Shown here: in pieces, positions 33,839-41,241 of the stretch
Layout of the letters: each line of letters begins with the position of its first letter
How positions within the stretch are numbered: the first letter of the stretch is position 1
Assembly (NCBI RefSeq): GCF_007751035.1
Contig: NZ_CP036433.1
Coordinates: forward strand, 2,833,001 to 2,897,000
Length of the DNA stretch: 64,000 nucleotides
DNA from: Lignipirellula cremea
GTDB taxonomy: Bacteria; Planctomycetota; Planctomycetia; Pirellulales; Pirellulaceae
Reading direction: 5' to 3'
Translations under genes and position numbers: made by a program
Notes under the pieces: generated by a model
What the model was told of the DNA's origin: nothing
Databases searched by the model: none
The model's input: only the letters and a program-made list of their open reading frames with translations

Positions 33839-34948
33839 ATGCTGACGGTCGCCGATGTTCTTCGTCGGCACGGTCCCGCCTACCTGGAACGCCACGCGAC
33901 GACGATGCCTGTCGAACAGAAACGCGTGCTGCGCTGCATCATGGCTTGCCGCACCGGCGAGTTGGGGACCGTGCATTACGCCTGCCGCCAGTGCGGGCAG
34001 GCGCATGTGATGGGTCGCTCGTGCGGCAACCGCCATTGTCCCAGCTGTCAAAGCGAGAAAGGCGGCGTCTGGTGCGAACGACAGCTCGCCAGGCTGCTGC
34101 CGTGCCATTACTTCCTGTTGACGTTCACGGTTCCCCAGGCGTTCCGCGAGTTCGCCCGGCGACATCCGCGCGAAGCGTACGCCGCCATGTTCCGCGCTTC
34201 GAGTGACGCCCTCAAGTCACTGGCCGCCGACCCGAAACGGTTAGGCGTCACGACGCTGGGCTTCTTCGGGGCGTTGCACACCTGGGGCCGCGACTTGAAC
34301 TATCATCCTCACCTGCATTATGTCGTCCCCGGCGGAGGGCTGGACGCGGAAGGCCAATGGCGGCAGACGCCGACCAACTTCTTTCTGCCGTGTCAACCTC
34401 TGTCACTCCTGTACCGCGGGAAGCTGCGTGCGGCGCTTGCCGCAGAGGGCTTGCTGGACGAGGTCGACGACTCGGTCTGGACCGAGTCCTGGGTGGTCGA
34501 TTGCCAGGCGGTCGGCGACGGCGCGGCGGCGGTCAAGTATCTGGCGCCTTACGTGTTTCGCGTCGCCTTGTCCGACAAGCGGATCGTGGCCTGCGACGAA
34601 CAATCGGTGACGTTCCGCTATCGCCGCAGCGGTTCGCAGCGATGGCGCACGATGCGGCTGGACGCAGACGAGTTCGTGCGGCGATTCCTGCAGCACGTAC
34701 TGCCGCGAGGGCTGCAAAAGGTCCGCCACTATGGGTTCCTCAGTCCTCGCGCGGGGCAATCGATCGAGTCGCTGAAGTGGCTGGCGGCGGCCGCCTTGGG
34801 CTTGCTGTTCTGGCTGGCCTGGACGGAAACCGTCATCGCGCCGCCGACGCCCGACTTCGCCTGCAGCGAGTGCGGCGGGCCCTTGATGCGTATCCGTTTC
34901 GAGCCGCCTCCGCCGCCGAGGCCCATCCCCACTTCTCAACCGCCCTAG
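33839..34948 (+). CDS. IS91-family HUH/Y2 transposase (copy G)
   Basis: 369 residues, motifs intact. Private changes are WTESWVV and WLAAAALG. Confidence 0.9.
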   Translation: MLTVADVLRRHGPAYLERHATTMPVEQKRVLRCIMACRTGELGTVHYACRQCGQAHVMGRSCGNRHCPSCQSEKGGVWCERQLARLLPCHYFLLTFTVPQAFREFARRHPREAYAAMFRASSDALKSLAADPKRLGVTTLGFFGALHTWGRDLNYHPHLHYVVPGGGLDAEGQWRQTPTNFFLPCQPLSLLYRGKLRAALAAEGLLDEVDDSVWTESWVVDCQAVGDGAAAVKYLAPYVFRVALSDKRIVACDEQSVTFRYRRSGSQRWRTMRLDADEFVRRFLQHVLPRGLQKVRHYGFLSPRAGQSIESLKWLAAAALGLLFWLAWTETVIAPPTPDFACSECGGPLMRIRFEPPPPPRPIPTSQPP

Positions 34949-34955
34949 CGAGCCG

Positions 34956-35231
34956 ATGCACGATCGACGACACATGTTGATGATTCAAAAGTCGCGGCAG
35001 CGACCGCGCCCCCACTGCGCGCCGACGTTCGATTTGGGCGTCGAAAACGATCGATACCTGGCGAAACGGACAAGCGTGATGCAACGCCTCTCCCTCAAAC
35101 GCCCTGCTGGCCGTCGTCAAACGAAGGCGATTCCGCACCAAGCCGCAACGCCCGAGCTCCGCCTCGGAAGCGTTTCCCTAAGGCCCTGCCCGGCCACCCG
35201 CCGCGCCGGGCTTCTCGAACAAACGACTTGA
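34956..35231 (+). CDS. Small 91-codon frame of IS91-like copy G
   Basis: Conserved-length frame. Coding status is uncertain. Confidence 0.25.
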   Translation: MHDRRHMLMIQKSRQRPRPHCAPTFDLGVENDRYLAKRTSVMQRLSLKRPAGRRQTKAIPHQAATPELRLGSVSLRPCPATRRAGLLEQTT

Positions 35232-35330
35232 CCTCGGCTCCTCGAACGGCAATTCGATCCCGCCCACACGCGCAGCAACAACTCGCAGCGGGCAATCTCC
35301 GCACCGGCCCGCGAGGACAAATCCTAATTG

Positions 35331-35828
35331 TTATGCCACGCTTTCGTGACGGGTTTGAATCGCCCGCAAGTCCTTGGCGTCACACAAACCAATATAGTCG
35401 TACGTCTGACGGTTGGCGTCAACTGGAAGTGAACTCAAAAGCTCTGGGACGCCATCGGGAAAGTCGATCACGGCGATCTGATGGTGTCCATGTTCTAAAG
35501 ATGGTTGGGCAATTCGCTGCCAGAAAACACCGAACCGAAACACGGCATTGGTTGCCTCGATTGACGATGGTTTCATTGGATCAAATGCAATGTTCCATGG
35601 GGTATTAGCAGGAATGTCGGCGTACGAAAACAACACGACGAACGGAAAACTCGTTGGCGGCAAATGTGAGTCGATTAGGCTCAAGGCATGCTTGACGGAA
35701 TTCGGGGCAGAAGCCTTGGCAGCATGATCACTGACGCTCTCGCAGACGGAACGCCAAGCGTTGGGCGAAATGCGTTCGGCGACCATCAGGTAACGGTCAT
35801 GTTGTGGCGTTTCCGCTATTGTGCGCAT
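35331..35828 (-). CDS. Integron cassette 1 protein, unknown
   Basis: A 165-residue soluble protein, first in the array and therefore closest to the array promoter. It starts MRTIAETPQHDRYLMVAERI and ends YDYIGLCDAKDLRAIQTRHE. The middle has strand-like VVLFSYADIPANTPWNIAFD and FWQRIAQPSLEHGHHQIAVI segments. No family is recognised. The start ATG lies 10 bp inside the attI junction. The stop overlaps the GTT box at which copy G is inserted, so the gene itself is intact. Confidence 0.7.
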   Translation of the reverse strand: MRTIAETPQHDRYLMVAERISPNAWRSVCESVSDHAAKASAPNSVKHALSLIDSHLPPTSFPFVVLFSYADIPANTPWNIAFDPMKPSSIEATNAVFRFGVFWQRIAQPSLEHGHHQIAVIDFPDGVPELLSSLPVDANRQTYDYIGLCDAKDLRAIQTRHESVA

Positions 35829-35835
35829 GCTTTTT

Positions 35836-35848
35836 GTGGCAGAACATA
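35836..35848 (-). other. attI: attI/cassette junction core
   Basis: In cassette orientation the sequence reads GTTCTGCC immediately before cassette 1, matching the R' cores of attC3 and attC6. It lies between intI and the first cassette gene, where attI must be. The extent of attI toward intI cannot be fixed by eye. Confidence 0.65.
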
Positions 35849-35920
35849 TATTATACAGACGTCTGCATAACCCGGTGGTTGCAGGTGCTGTTATTTTCTG
35901 TATAAATCGAGCGGTGTCAA
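35849..35920 (-). promoter_or_regulatory. Candidate array promoter(s) Pc
   Basis: On the minus strand a perfect -35 TTGACA (35,915-35,920) is followed after 16 bp by GAAAAT. A perfect TATAAT (35,850-35,855) lies 50 bp further on, just before the junction core. Either could drive cassette 1. Both overlap copies of a TTATACAGA repeat. Confidence 0.45.
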
Positions 35921-35995
35921 GCTGTTTCCGTGGTTTGCTGGGGCCGTTTGTTTTATACAGATGGCGGTCGGGGGATTTATCATGACGTCTGTATA
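35851..35995. repeat. TTATACAGA repeats around attI and the intI start
   Basis: A near-perfect 20-bp palindrome TTATACAGACGTCTGCATAA lies at 35,851-35,870. Half-sites follow at 35,897-35,905 (TCTGTATAA), 35,953-35,961 (TTATACAGA) and 35,984-35,995 (GACGTCTGTATA). They overlap the candidate array promoter and the intI start, which suggests operator sites for a repressor. Confidence 0.55.
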
Positions 35996-37052
35996 TTCCG
36001 GGGCCGGTGAGGTCGAGGGACGGGCGCAACCCCCTTTGCTGCAAGAGGTTCGGCGTGTTTGCCGGCGAATGCATATGTCGATTCGCACTGAAAAGGCGTA
36101 TGTCCATTGGATTGAAGAGTTTCTGCGGCGGCAGCGGCAACTCGCCGGGAAGTGGCGGCATCCGGCCGAATTGGGCAGCCACGAAGTGAACGAGTTTCTC
36201 ACTTATCTCGCGGTGGAACGCCGGGTGGCGGCCAGTACGCAGAATCAGGCCCTGTCGGCGATTCTGTTTCTTTACAAGAAGGTCTTGCAACTCGATCGGA
36301 CGCTCGATCTGGATGCGGCGCGGGCGAAGCGGCCGCAGCGTTTGCCCGTGGTGCTGAGCGTCGACGAGGTGCGGCGGTTGCTGGCGGAGGTCCCGCTGGG
36401 GCCGGTAAGGCTGGCGGCAGGCCTCATGTACGGGGCCGGATTGCGGTTGATGGAGGCGTGCCGGCTGCGGGTGAAGGATCTCGACTTTGAACGACGGCAA
36501 ATCATGGTGCGCGACGGCAAGGGAGAGAAGGATCGAGCTGTCCCGCTGCCTGCTCGGCTGGTCGAAGGTTTACAGCGACAGCTGGATCAGGTGCGGCGAC
36601 TGCATCAACAGGATCTGGAAGCCGGGGCGGGCTGGGTTTGGCTGCCTTATGCTTTGGCGGAGAAGTACCCGCAGGCGGGCAGGAAGGTCGCCTGGCAGTA
36701 TCTGTTTCCCGCGGGGTCGCTGAGCCAGGACCCGCGGCCGCGGGAAGCGGACGAACAATCGTCGGATACGGCCGAGGCGGATCGCCCGGCGGGCCAGTTG
36801 CGTCGCCATCATCTGCATGAAACGACGATCGGCAAAGCAGTCACCCGGGCGGCTCGCCAGGCGAAGATTGAGAAGCATGTAACCTGTCACGCATTGCGGC
36901 ATAGTTTCGCCACGCACTTGCTGGAAGACGGCAGGGATATTCGCACCATCCAGGAACTGCTGGGACATGCGGATGTAAGCACGACGATGATCTATACCCA
37001 TGTCAGCACGACCGGAGCGACCGGCGTCGCCAGCCCGCTTGATCGGCTTTAA
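35982..37052 (+). CDS. intI: Integron integrase IntI
   Basis: A 356-residue tyrosine recombinase of the integron type, which inserts and excises cassettes by joining attI with the folded bottom strand of attC. The N-terminal domain (SIRTEKAYVHWIEEFL, HPAELGSHEVNEFLTYLA) is IntI-like. Catalytic residues are Arg155, Lys180, His303, Arg306, His329 and Tyr338. The IntI-specific extra region (WLPYALAEKYP to RRHHLHETTIGKAVTRAARQ) is present, with an unusual insert of about 20 acidic residues (254-272). ATG 35,982 follows GGGGGA at good spacing; ATG 35,961 is an alternative. It points away from the array, the classical layout. Confidence 0.93.
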   Translation: MTSVYSGAGEVEGRAQPPLLQEVRRVCRRMHMSIRTEKAYVHWIEEFLRRQRQLAGKWRHPAELGSHEVNEFLTYLAVERRVAASTQNQALSAILFLYKKVLQLDRTLDLDAARAKRPQRLPVVLSVDEVRRLLAEVPLGPVRLAAGLMYGAGLRLMEACRLRVKDLDFERRQIMVRDGKGEKDRAVPLPARLVEGLQRQLDQVRRLHQQDLEAGAGWVWLPYALAEKYPQAGRKVAWQYLFPAGSLSQDPRPREADEQSSDTAEADRPAGQLRRHHLHETTIGKAVTRAARQAKIEKHVTCHALRHSFATHLLEDGRDIRTIQELLGHADVSTTMIYTHVSTTGATGVASPLDRL

Positions 37053-37414
37053 GCAGGGCTTCTCATTGAGACGGCTTTGCGTTTTCTATTGGCTTAGCTT
37101 TTCTGGGGATTCTTGAAACGCTGCGCGGACCGTGCGACGGCTTCGCGCAGAACGCCCTCACTACCGGGGCGAATCGACGGGGACGCTATCCGGCGGCCGT
37201 CGAGAGGAAAGTCAACGGGACCCGATCGCGGACTCCATGTCGCTTGCGGAACACTCGCGTTTGGTTTGCCTGCCAGCCGGCGTTTGCCGCTGCGATGGAG
37301 CTGGGTGGGCCGCCGTTGCCTGGCGGGAGTGCTTGCGGTACTGTTGGAAAGATGTCGTGCGGCTGAAGGAACGGAGAGGACCCAAGGCGAAGGAAGATCG
37401 CCTTTACCGGGGCA
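37053..37414. other. Intergenic stretch after intI
   Basis: About 360 bp with no convincing gene, repeat or attC. Several short overlapping open frames on both strands have no coding character. Confidence 0.5.
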
Positions 37415-38266
37415 ATGGCGATGATCGAATTCCAACTCGAACCCGCCTGGTCGAACGCCGTGCTGCGGTCTGCTTGTTCGCTGCTGGCGGCTCTTCCTCT
37501 GCTCGCCATGCAGGCTGTTTATCTGGGCGACCTCGACAGCTGGCTCACCGCGCTGTTTGGATATGACGCCATTTATCTAGTCGTGGGATGCGTGGCCGTC
37601 GGCTGGGCGGTATTCGCCGCTTTGGAGTGGAGCTTCCGTCGCACGGTATGCGAAACAAAAGGCGTCTGGTTCGCCCTGGCGGGCATTCCCTGTCTGCTGG
37701 GTTTCTTTCTGCCCGCCAGTTTGTGCATGCCGGTGCTGGAGCGGATGCCAGCGTACTGCCTGATTTCCCAGGATGTGGTGTGGGAGGCAGGGCCTTTGCA
37801 GGACTCGTCGCAGGATCGGCAGCTGTTTACCCTGAGGCTGGAGTCGGGCGACAAACCGTACCCTCAGTTCGCCCGCGGAAACCTGACCTGGCTGGACGGC
37901 TATCAGGCCCGTATTCTGCAGCTGGAGTTTCAGCCCCTGGTGGATCCCGACGCTTACCCCGGATCTTCCAAAGCCCTCACGATCGATCTCCTGAGGCAGC
38001 ATTTAGCGGGGGACATTCTGGCCGAGAGGGAGCAAGACGCGATCGCCAGCGACATTTGGCTGCTGTTGCAGCGCGTTGAGGCAGGGCAGCCTGTCGCGTG
38101 TCAGCTGGGCGAGGTGGGGCCCGTGATTTCGCAGATCGACAATCACTGGAATTATTACCTGGGTGGTCTGGTCTGGATGGTCGGGGTGCTGGTTCTTTTC
38201 CTGGTCGTCGGCTATTACACGGTAAAGCGAACCACCCAGATGGACGCACGATTTGATCACGAATAA
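37415..38266 (+). CDS. Hypothetical multi-pass membrane protein
   Basis: A 283-residue protein with four predicted membrane helices: three in the first 120 residues (LRSACSLLAALPLLAMQAVY, AIYLVVGCVAVGWAVFAALE, VWFALAGIPCLLGFFLPAS) and one near the C-terminus (YYLGGLVWMVGVLVLFLVVGYY). A soluble domain of about 130 residues lies between helices three and four. No family is recognised. The following gene starts 80 bp after its stop on the same strand, so the two may be co-transcribed. Confidence 0.65.
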   Translation: MAMIEFQLEPAWSNAVLRSACSLLAALPLLAMQAVYLGDLDSWLTALFGYDAIYLVVGCVAVGWAVFAALEWSFRRTVCETKGVWFALAGIPCLLGFFLPASLCMPVLERMPAYCLISQDVVWEAGPLQDSSQDRQLFTLRLESGDKPYPQFARGNLTWLDGYQARILQLEFQPLVDPDAYPGSSKALTIDLLRQHLAGDILAEREQDAIASDIWLLLQRVEAGQPVACQLGEVGPVISQIDNHWNYYLGGLVWMVGVLVLFLVVGYYTVKRTTQMDARFDHE

Positions 38267-38345
38267 CGTGCTTGTTCGATTGCCGAGTCGTCGGCGATTG
38301 ACCCGCCGTGCAGGCAGCCGCATTTCCTTCCCGAGCCCAAAACCG

Positions 38346-38819
38346 ATGCCTTCTGACCCCGACGCTTTTGTCCAGCAATTGCCCGGCTTGCTGCGCAATC
38401 TGGCCGATCCGACCACGCCGCATACGGTTGCAGAACTCTGGTGCAGGATTTCGGCGTTTGATTGGGATCGCAGTGCGCCGGTGCTGCTGGGGGAGCTTCA
38501 GACGGGGCCCGCTCCCGTGCAGTGCCTGGTCATGGAGGTCCTGGTTGAAGAAGCGGAGCTAAACGGCGACGCCGGACTGCTTGCGTTTCTGGCGCCGGTC
38601 AGGCAGCTTCTGGAGCATCCGGATCGCCTGGTCCGCGGAGCCGCGATTGGCGTCGTGCGCAGCCTGAGTACGCTTGATCAGGAAACGATCGAGGCGCTGC
38701 GGCGCAGGGCGGCCGAGGATGAATTGCTGCTCGCCCGGGAGGCGTTGCTGGCGCTGATCGAACAGGACGACGCCATGGTGGAGGAGTTTGCCCGGTGGTT
38801 GGGGGAATCTTCGTGGTAG
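38346..38819 (+). CDS. HEAT-repeat-like protein
   Basis: A 157-residue all-helical protein with pairs of amphipathic helices typical of HEAT-like repeats (PVQCLVMEVLVEEAELNG, HPDRLVRGAAIGVVRSLS, LLLAREALLALIEQDDAMVE). Such proteins usually mediate protein contacts. It follows the membrane protein gene on the same strand. ATG 38,346 is chosen because the upstream frame lacks coding character. Confidence 0.55.
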   Translation: MPSDPDAFVQQLPGLLRNLADPTTPHTVAELWCRISAFDWDRSAPVLLGELQTGPAPVQCLVMEVLVEEAELNGDAGLLAFLAPVRQLLEHPDRLVRGAAIGVVRSLSTLDQETIEALRRRAAEDELLLAREALLALIEQDDAMVEEFARWLGESSW

Positions 38820-38890
38820 CGATGCGTCGGCGGAAGCGGGGGGAGCGAAGGGCGCCTGTGCCGCTTCGCTGTTACAGTAAGCGTCGCCCT

Positions 38891-39409
38891 TTACTCTCGG
38901 AGCGGAGAGTCGATTGCACGCGACGGGACGCTGCAGGAACTGGAACTGAGGGAAACCAGGCTGGGGCTGCAGCAGCCGGACTGGGCGTAGAGCTCGTCCT
39001 TGGCGTCGGACTGCAGCACCACGAAGACTTCCCACTTGTGGCCGTCGGGATCAACAACCCAGACCTTGTCCTGCACGGCGTAGCAGCAGGTGGTGGCCTC
39101 TTCGGTCAGCGTTTCCCTGCCAGCCTCGCGGAACCGTTCCAGCGCCGCATGCACGGCGGCGACCGTTTTCACTTGTACGCCAAAGTGGGCTGAACCGCCG
39201 GCGACCGCGATTGGCTCGTCGATCTGGTTCAGTGACAGATTGACGGAAGGATCGGTCGGCTCAAACTTCGCATAGCGGGGTCGTTCTTTGCTGGGACCGG
39301 TCCCCAGCAGTAAGGTGTAAAACGCCTTGGACCGTTCTACATCGGACACGTTCAAGGCGACATGCAATCGGAACTGGCCGGGGAAATCAACAGCGGATTC
39401 AGGCGTCAT
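38891..39409 (-). CDS. arsI: ArsI-type C-As lyase (ArsI/CadI glyoxalase family)
   Basis: A 172-residue Fe(II)-dependent dioxygenase of the glyoxalase fold that cleaves the carbon-arsenic bond of trivalent organoarsenicals. Metal ligands His16, His75 and Glu127 are in place. The vicinal thiols Cys108-Cys109 (TTCCYA), which bind the arsenical in ArsI, are present, and a further Cys pair lies in SGCCSP. It sits 130 bp downstream of an arsR-like gene on the same strand. The start is ATG at 39,407-39,409, preceded by GGAG. Cadmium-induced CadI-type proteins belong to the same family. Confidence 0.85.
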   Translation of the reverse strand: MTPESAVDFPGQFRLHVALNVSDVERSKAFYTLLLGTGPSKERPRYAKFEPTDPSVNLSLNQIDEPIAVAGGSAHFGVQVKTVAAVHAALERFREAGRETLTEEATTCCYAVQDKVWVVDPDGHKWEVFVVLQSDAKDELYAQSGCCSPSLVSLSSSSCSVPSRAIDSPLRE

Positions 39410-39507
39410 CAGGGAGTCTCCAGGCGTGCGGCGGTTTTTGGTTTGTTCGGTTTGGTGGTTCGTAAGTCGGGTAACCATGATATCGACCACAGACGTCAAA
39501 TGGCTTA

Positions 39508-39523
39508 ATGGCAATTTTGCCAT
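39508..39523. promoter_or_regulatory. Candidate ArsR operator between arsR and arsI
   Basis: An inverted repeat ATGGCAA-TT-TTGCCAT in the arsR-arsI gap. A related ATGGC..GCCAT arrangement lies at about 39,859-39,875 over the arsR start, so both promoters could be bound by the same repressor. Confidence 0.45.
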
Positions 39524-39539
39524 GAGTGAGAGAAAAAAA

Positions 39540-39866
39540 TTAGCGGATGGCGTCTTGCCGGCAGGACAGGTCGGCGGACAGCACCGATTCCATACAGGAG
39601 AAGAATCCGCCCAGGCAGTCGCACTGCAGGCGGTAATAGCTGAGTGAGCCTTCTTTTCGCACGGACACCATGCCGACGTCTTTTAAAATGGCCAGGTGTT
39701 TAGAAACGGTGGACTGGTCGGCGCCGACTTTCTGTGTGAGCTCGCCCACGCAGTACTCTTGCTGCTGCAGCAGGTCGAGCATCAGCAACCGGCTGGGATG
39801 CGCCAAAGCCTTGGCGATTTTGGCGCGGGCTTCGTACCGACGTTGGTCCTGTTCTTTCATGGCCAT
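39540..39866 (-). CDS. arsR: ArsR-family metalloregulator
   Basis: A 108-residue winged-helix repressor (ALAHPSRLLMLDLLQQQEYC, VGADQSTVSKHLAILKDVGM). Cysteines suited to bind As(III) are in YCVGEL on the alpha3 helix and in QCDCLGGFFSCMESVLSADL at the C-terminus. It is encoded upstream of arsI in the same orientation, the usual sensor-effector pair. Met 39,866 or Met 39,860 could be the start; the candidate operator overlaps this position. Confidence 0.85.
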   Translation of the reverse strand: MAMKEQDQRRYEARAKIAKALAHPSRLLMLDLLQQQEYCVGELTQKVGADQSTVSKHLAILKDVGMVSVRKEGSLSYYRLQCDCLGGFFSCMESVLSADLSCRQDAIR

Positions 39867-39924
39867 ATCGCCATTATTGCGATGCGTCCCTGGCGAGGCA
39901 AGGCGAGTTCCGATCGGCGCGGCG

Positions 39925-40431
39925 TCACTCGGGCTGACCGGGAAAGGGGTGATTGCTTTGCGCCTGGGCCAGCAGCGGGGCGACTTCGGCGGGCGGAATT
40001 TCCCGGGCGGCCTGGAAGCCGGCGGCCGACAGGGAGAACTCAGCGTTCAAATGGTGCAGCAGCAGTCCCGCGGCGCATAGCTGCCGAAAGCCTTCCAGGA
40101 AGCGGGCGCTGAGTTCCGGGTCGTCCGCTGCGCGGAAGGCGATCAGTTCTTCCGGCGCACGCTCCACATAGACGGCCAGGAACCGCTGGGAGGCGACGAA
40201 AGCATTGTTGACAACCTTCAGCTCCAGCACGCCCCGCTCGCGGGCGGCGGAAAGCAAGGTGCGGGCCTCGGGCGACAACGCGGGCAGCGCATCAGGTGCG
40301 GCGGGCGATTCGCGCAGCAAGGCCAGCGCACACAGGCGTGCGAGTGCGATGATGGTCGGCGCTCCAAACGCCATCGTCCCCCAACTCTCGGCCAGGTGAT
40401 CGTCGCCCGGGTGTAACGGCAGCAAGGTCAT
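39925..40431 (-). CDS. Hypothetical soluble protein
   Basis: A 168-residue protein starting MTLLPLHPGDDHLAESWGTM and ending in an alanine-rich helical region (AAGFQAAREIPPAEVAPLLA). The centre contains VLELKVVNNAFVASQRFLAV, which may be a short beta element. No family is recognised. It lies 58 bp upstream of arsR in the same orientation, but without features linking it to arsenic. The start was set at the Met where the coding pattern begins; the open frame extends further upstream. Confidence 0.5.
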   Translation of the reverse strand: MTLLPLHPGDDHLAESWGTMAFGAPTIIALARLCALALLRESPAAPDALPALSPEARTLLSAARERGVLELKVVNNAFVASQRFLAVYVERAPEELIAFRAADDPELSARFLEGFRQLCAAGLLLHHLNAEFSLSAAGFQAAREIPPAEVAPLLAQAQSNHPFPGQPE

Positions 40432-40535
40432 CGGAAGGTCTGCGGGAAGGAAGATCTTCAGGGTAGAGCAAGGAGCAAAGCGACGAACGAATGACGAACG
40501 TCCGCCCGATCGCGCGTCAGGTATCAAGGCGAACG

Positions 40536-41147
40536 CTACGCCCGACGGATGCGGAGCAGGTTCCGCCATTGGCCCAGGTGTTCGGCCGTTTCCTGACCGA
40601 TGGAGTTGGGGCGATTGGCGCAGACGACCAAACCGAGCAGCAGGGCGTGCCCGCCCGTTTCAAAGCGGCCGGCAACGGCGCTATAGGCGGTTCCTTTCCC
40701 CTGGTCGCCGGGCAGTTTGGCGTTGCTGAAAAAGGTTTGCGAAAAGCCGTTGGAGCTAAGCTGGGCGGGCCAGCGGACCGTTTCGGGCTGGTCCCGGCGG
40801 ATGATCTCTTCCAGACCCGGCAGCAGGTTCTCGAGCAGGCTGGGCAGGAAATCACCGGACGGAGCCACCTGTACCCGGCCCGACGAGGCCACCACGATCA
40901 GCGTGATTTTGACCGGCGTGCCGTGCAGTTCCAGGCAAGGGTTTTCTCCGGCCGCAGGACCTTCCGCCGGAAGCGATTCCAGCTGTAACGGCGGCGGCGG
41001 CTCCAGCGCCAGAATCGGTTCCTGGCGACGCCGGAACAGGCGACGCAGCAGCACGCCCAGCACCACGATCAGCAGCAAGGCGCCAATCGCGACGCCGACC
41101 ACGATCAATAGATTCCAGGGGATGAAAAGCTCAGGCGATTCCGGCAC
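40536..41147 (-). CDS. Hypothetical membrane-anchored protein
   Basis: A 203-residue protein with one N-terminal membrane helix (LLIVVGVAIGALLLIVVLGV) followed by a basic cluster (LLRRLFRRRQE), a proline-rich linker (LEPPPPLQLESLPAEGPAAG) and a soluble domain (ITLIVVASSGRVQVAPSGDF). The topology suggests a cytoplasmic domain tethered to the membrane. No family is recognised. The neighbouring gene downstream on the same strand is separated by about 100 bp. Confidence 0.6.
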   Translation of the reverse strand: MPESPELFIPWNLLIVVGVAIGALLLIVVLGVLLRRLFRRRQEPILALEPPPPLQLESLPAEGPAAGENPCLELHGTPVKITLIVVASSGRVQVAPSGDFLPSLLENLLPGLEEIIRRDQPETVRWPAQLSSNGFSQTFFSNAKLPGDQGKGTAYSAVAGRFETGGHALLLGLVVCANRPNSIGQETAEHLGQWRNLLRIRRA

Positions 41148-41241
41148 GAAGCAGGGCTCCTCCGAACGGTCAGTCGGTCAGCGAAAAACAGGGACAGACG
41201 CAGTCCAGGTTCCCGTCCCGGTACAAGTCCTGGCGCAACGG

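Larger units (their letters stand above)
32841..35332 (+). mobile_element. IS91-like element, copy G (complete)
   Basis: 2,492 bp with standard ends, inserted at the GTT of attC1. It separates the first cassette gene from its attC. It is transcribed toward intI, against the cassette genes, so it may block read-through from the array promoter to cassettes 2-16. Confidence 0.92.

Noticed and set aside
12109-35332. Evenly spaced 80-90 bp palindromic repeats considered as REP/BIME-like elements
   Set aside because: Each flanks one minus-strand gene, has integrase core boxes at both ends and unpaired bases in the arms, and the array abuts intI; attC explains them better.
1-35332. Calling the seven repeats ISCR elements or composite transposons with the cassettes as cargo
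   Set aside because: Each copy has both defined ends and sits at an attC box; intervening genes belong to integron cassettes with their own attC and opposite orientation.
35331-36500. A 389-codon open frame on the minus strand spanning attI and the 5' part of intI
   Set aside because: Only the left part (35,331-35,828) has the character of a cassette gene; the rest is antisense to intI and crosses the attI region.
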